NCBI GenBank assembly: GCA_035275065.1
Contig: DATENM010000082.1
Span: 33,692-97,691, forward strand
Direction of reading: 5' to 3'
DNA length: 64,000 nucleotides
From: Blastocatellia bacterium
GTDB taxonomy: Bacteria; Acidobacteriota; Blastocatellia; UBA7656
Shown: one piece after another, positions 62,104 through 64,000 of the stretch
Position numbering within the stretch: the stretch's first letter is position 1
Layout of the letters: the number at the start of each line of letters is the position of its first letter
Position numbers and translations under genes: made by a program
The notes under the pieces: generated by a model
Database searches by the model: none
What the model was told of the DNA's origin: nothing
What the model saw: the letters and a program-made list of their open reading frames with translations, nothing else

Positions 62104-63223
62104 TAAAGGTAACAAATTAGCGAGCAGCCGCCCCAACCCCCAACCCCCATCCGCCAACCCCCTGCAAAAGATCAAGCCGGCGGTGCGCGCCATCGCGGCT
62201 TACACCCTGCCGCCATACCGCGCGACGATCAAGCTGAATCAGAACGAGAACCCGTTCGACATGCCCCCGGCGATCAAGCGCGAAGTCGAACGGCGGCTCT
62301 CAGAGCGCCCGTGGGCGCGCTATCCCGACTTTGTGCCCGCGGCGTTGCTCGAAGCGCTGGCCGCGTTCGCGGGCTGGAGAGCCGAAGGCACGCTGGCCGG
62401 CAACGGCTCGAACGAATTGATCCAGGCGACGCTGATGGTGACCGTCAGCCCCGGCACACGCGTCGTGCTGCCCGAGCCGACCTTCACGCTCTATCGCCAG
62501 ATCGTCAATGTCTTGGGCGGCGAAGTCCTCGGCGTGCCGCTCACCCGCGAGCTGCAATTCGATGTTGAAGCGATTCGCCGTTGCGCGACAAACGAGCGCG
62601 CCGACCTGATCATCATCTGCTCGCCGAACAATCCGACCGGCTGCCGCATCAGCGATGACGACTTGCGCCGGCTCGCCCGCGACTTCGATGGGCTCATTGT
62701 CGTTGATGAAGCCTATCACGAATTTTCGGGTCGCACGGTGGTGCCCCTGCTCGACGAATTGCCGAACCTCGTCGTGCTGCGAACCTTTTCAAAAGCCATG
62801 GCCATGGCCGGCTTGCGCGTCGGCTACCTGCTCGCGTCGCCGCGGCTTGCGACCGAGATTCACAAGGCGACGCTGCCCTACAACCTCAACTTCTATTCGG
62901 CGATGGCGGCGCAAGTCGCCTGTGAGCAATATGAGTTATTGCGCCCGCGGATTGAATTGATTGTCCGCGAGCGCGAGCGCGTCTTTGCGGTGCTCGCCTC
63001 GATTCCCGGCCTTGAGCCGGTGCCATCGGCGGCGAATTTTCTGGTGGCGCGCACGCGGGTCGAGCCGCGAAAGTTGTTCAACGAGTTGCTGGCTCGCGAT
63101 ATACTGATTCGTGACGTCAGCAAGTATCCGATGCTGGCCGACTACTTCAGAGTATCGCTCGGCTCGCCCGCCGAAAACGACCGCCTGATCGCGGCGCTCG
63201 AAGAGGTGATGGGCGCAGCTTAG
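62096..63223 (+). CDS. hisC: Histidinol-phosphate aminotransferase
   Basis: The 375-aa fold-type I PLP enzyme transfers the amino group from glutamate to imidazole-acetol phosphate. Motifs are KLNQNENPFDMP, GNGSNELIQATL, ICSPNNPTGC, VVDEAYHEFSG and the PLP Lys in RTFSKAMAMAGLRVGYL. GTG 62096 is the start because AAGGAG stands 8 nt before it; this overlaps the hisD stop and means translational coupling. The first 25 residues (ASSRPNPQPPSANP) are a Pro-rich extension before the conserved KIKPAVRAI. Confidence 0.95.
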   Translation: MSDKGNKLASSRPNPQPPSANPLQKIKPAVRAIAAYTLPPYRATIKLNQNENPFDMPPAIKREVERRLSERPWARYPDFVPAALLEALAAFAGWRAEGTLAGNGSNELIQATLMVTVSPGTRVVLPEPTFTLYRQIVNVLGGEVLGVPLTRELQFDVEAIRRCATNERADLIIICSPNNPTGCRISDDDLRRLARDFDGLIVVDEAYHEFSGRTVVPLLDELPNLVVLRTFSKAMAMAGLRVGYLLASPRLATEIHKATLPYNLNFYSAMAAQVACEQYELLRPRIELIVRERERVFAVLASIPGLEPVPSAANFLVARTRVEPRKLFNELLARDILIRDVSKYPMLADYFRVSLGSPAENDRLIAALEEVMGAA

Positions 63224-63243
63224 CGCAGTCGTGGAGGCCAACC

Positions 63244-63831
63244 ATGGCAAGAGTCGCAGAGAAACGGCGCACGACGCGCGAAACCGATGTCGTCGTCAAG
63301 ATTGACCTGGACGGGCGCGGCACGTCCACGGTCGCTACGGGCATCGGCTTTCTCGATCACATGCTCGACCTGTTCGCCCGTCACGGCCTGTTCGACCTTG
63401 AGCTGACCTGCGCCGGCGACTTGCGGATTGACGGCCATCATTCGGTCGAAGACATCGCCATCACGCTCGGCCAGGCGTTCGCCGAAGCGCTCGGCGACAA
63501 GAGCGGCATCGAGCGGTACGGCGTCGCCTACGTGCCGATGGACGAGGCGCTGGCGCGCGCCGTCGTTGATCTGAGCGGGCGGGCCTTCTTTGTCTATCGC
63601 GTCACCAACACCCGGCAGCGCATCGGCGAGCTGGACGTTGAGCTGGTTGAGCATTTCTGGCGCTCATTCGCCCAGGAAGTGCGCTGCAACTTGCACGTCG
63701 AATTATTCTACGGCGCGAACCAGCACCACATTATCGAAGCGGTCTTCAAGGCCGCCGCCCGCAGCTTGTCCGCCGCGACGCGCACCTCTGCGCGCATCGA
63801 AGGCGTGCTGTCAACCAAAGGCGTCCTATGA
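63244..63831 (+). CDS. hisB: Imidazoleglycerol-phosphate dehydratase
   Basis: The 195-aa product dehydrates imidazole-glycerol phosphate in histidine synthesis. The manganese-binding repeats GIGFLDHMLDLFARHG, DGHHSVEDIAITLG, EHFWRSFA and NQHHIIEAVFKAAA are all present. It is the monofunctional form without a phosphatase domain, at the normal length. GTGGAGG precedes the ATG, 20 nt after hisC. The set hisD-hisC-hisB is separated from hisG by about 28 kb. Further his genes may lie beyond the window edge. Confidence 0.96.
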   Translation: MARVAEKRRTTRETDVVVKIDLDGRGTSTVATGIGFLDHMLDLFARHGLFDLELTCAGDLRIDGHHSVEDIAITLGQAFAEALGDKSGIERYGVAYVPMDEALARAVVDLSGRAFFVYRVTNTRQRIGELDVELVEHFWRSFAQEVRCNLHVELFYGANQHHIIEAVFKAAARSLSAATRTSARIEGVLSTKGVL

Positions 63832-63832
63832 C

Positions 63833-63858
63833 AGGAGGCAGGAGGCAGGAGGCAGTAA
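63833..63858. repeat. Short tandem repeat GGAGGCA
   Basis: Three and a half copies of the 7-nt unit CAGGAGG lie directly after the hisB stop. Confidence 0.6.
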
Positions 63859-63868
63859 GCAGTCCCGT

Positions 63869-64000
63869 AGGGACGCCATGTTTATAGTCACCGGGGATAA
63901 CAAAGAACCAGGCCCCGTAGGGGCGATATGTCAACATTCCGCTCCTACGGAGCTTGAAGAACCAGCCGACTCGATAACTATAAACATCGCGCTCCTAACG
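63869..64000. repeat. Nested palindromic repeat module at window end
   Basis: Three short palindromes (TCCCGTAGGGA, GCCCCGTAGGGGC, GCTCCTACGGAGC) lie inside a larger inverted pair ATGTTTATAG...CTATAAACAT. The module runs to the window edge and may continue. No gene is seen in it. Confidence 0.65.

Noticed and set aside
63833..63858. CRISPR-like array from short repeats
   Set aside because: The 7-nt units are adjacent without spacers; no cas gene is in the window.

Overview
The window is GC-rich, densely coded DNA from a Gram-negative-type bacterium. Secreted and outer-membrane proteins, type IV minor pilins, a histidyl-tRNA system of the alpha-proteobacterial type, DUF1573 and carboxypeptidase-regulatory-like proteins, and many intergenic palindromes together suggest an Acidobacteriota chromosome, plausibly of the class Blastocatellia. 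That placement is inferred from gene content, not from a marker gene.

Layout. 0-1.3 kb: a lower-GC stretch with a partial gene and two orphan small ORFs with strong ribosome binding sites. 1.3-9.1 kb (minus): a secreted esterase, then a seven-gene minor-pilin block holding two FimT-PilV-PilW triads and one long PilX/GspK-like protein. It ends in a clear terminator, and a near-perfect sigma-54 promoter lies before the second triad. 9.5-14.6 kb: secreted proteins of unknown role, a DUF1573 protein and a subtilase. 14.6-15.5 kb: a hicBA module with two further small genes. 15.5-20 kb: a sigma-54 activator and membrane histidine kinase, probably the pilin regulators. 20-28 kb: an outer-membrane-barrel-like protein, rdgB, a candidate structured RNA with a strong terminator, an M3-like peptidase-aroB-DUF4845 operon, a Cys-rich mini-protein with hemB, and an endonuclease III.

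28.4-36.5 kb is a histidine block: tRNA-His, hisS, a second HisRS-like gene (HisZ-like), hisG, a fibre-like protein followed by an integron attC-like site, and hutH. 36.6-51.5 kb is a run of secreted hydrolases (PHP, sialidase, purple acid phosphatase, PqaA family, alpha/alpha-toroid, GH2) with an MFS carrier, an amino-acid permease and a DegT aminotransferase, which looks like glycan or glycoconjugate scavenging. 51.7-60.6 kb: a PLP dehydratase, an NGPI-repeat protein, an MFS exporter, a macro-domain gene flanked by attC-like palindromes, an S9 peptidase, an S41 protease and a CGDC protein. 60.7-63.8 kb: hisD-hisC-hisB, then a repeat-rich end.

Strongest observations: (1) the tRNA-His gene has G1-U72 and A73 with no encoded G-1, and the adjacent hisS is of the matching divergent type, while a second bacterial-type HisRS homologue sits next to hisG; (2) a sigma-54 promoter links the pilin block to the regulator pair; (3) a family of long palindromes sits only between convergent genes and supplies the stop codon of two of them; (4) there are attC-like sites without an integrase; (5) there is an unassigned structured RNA at 22.97-23.14 kb.
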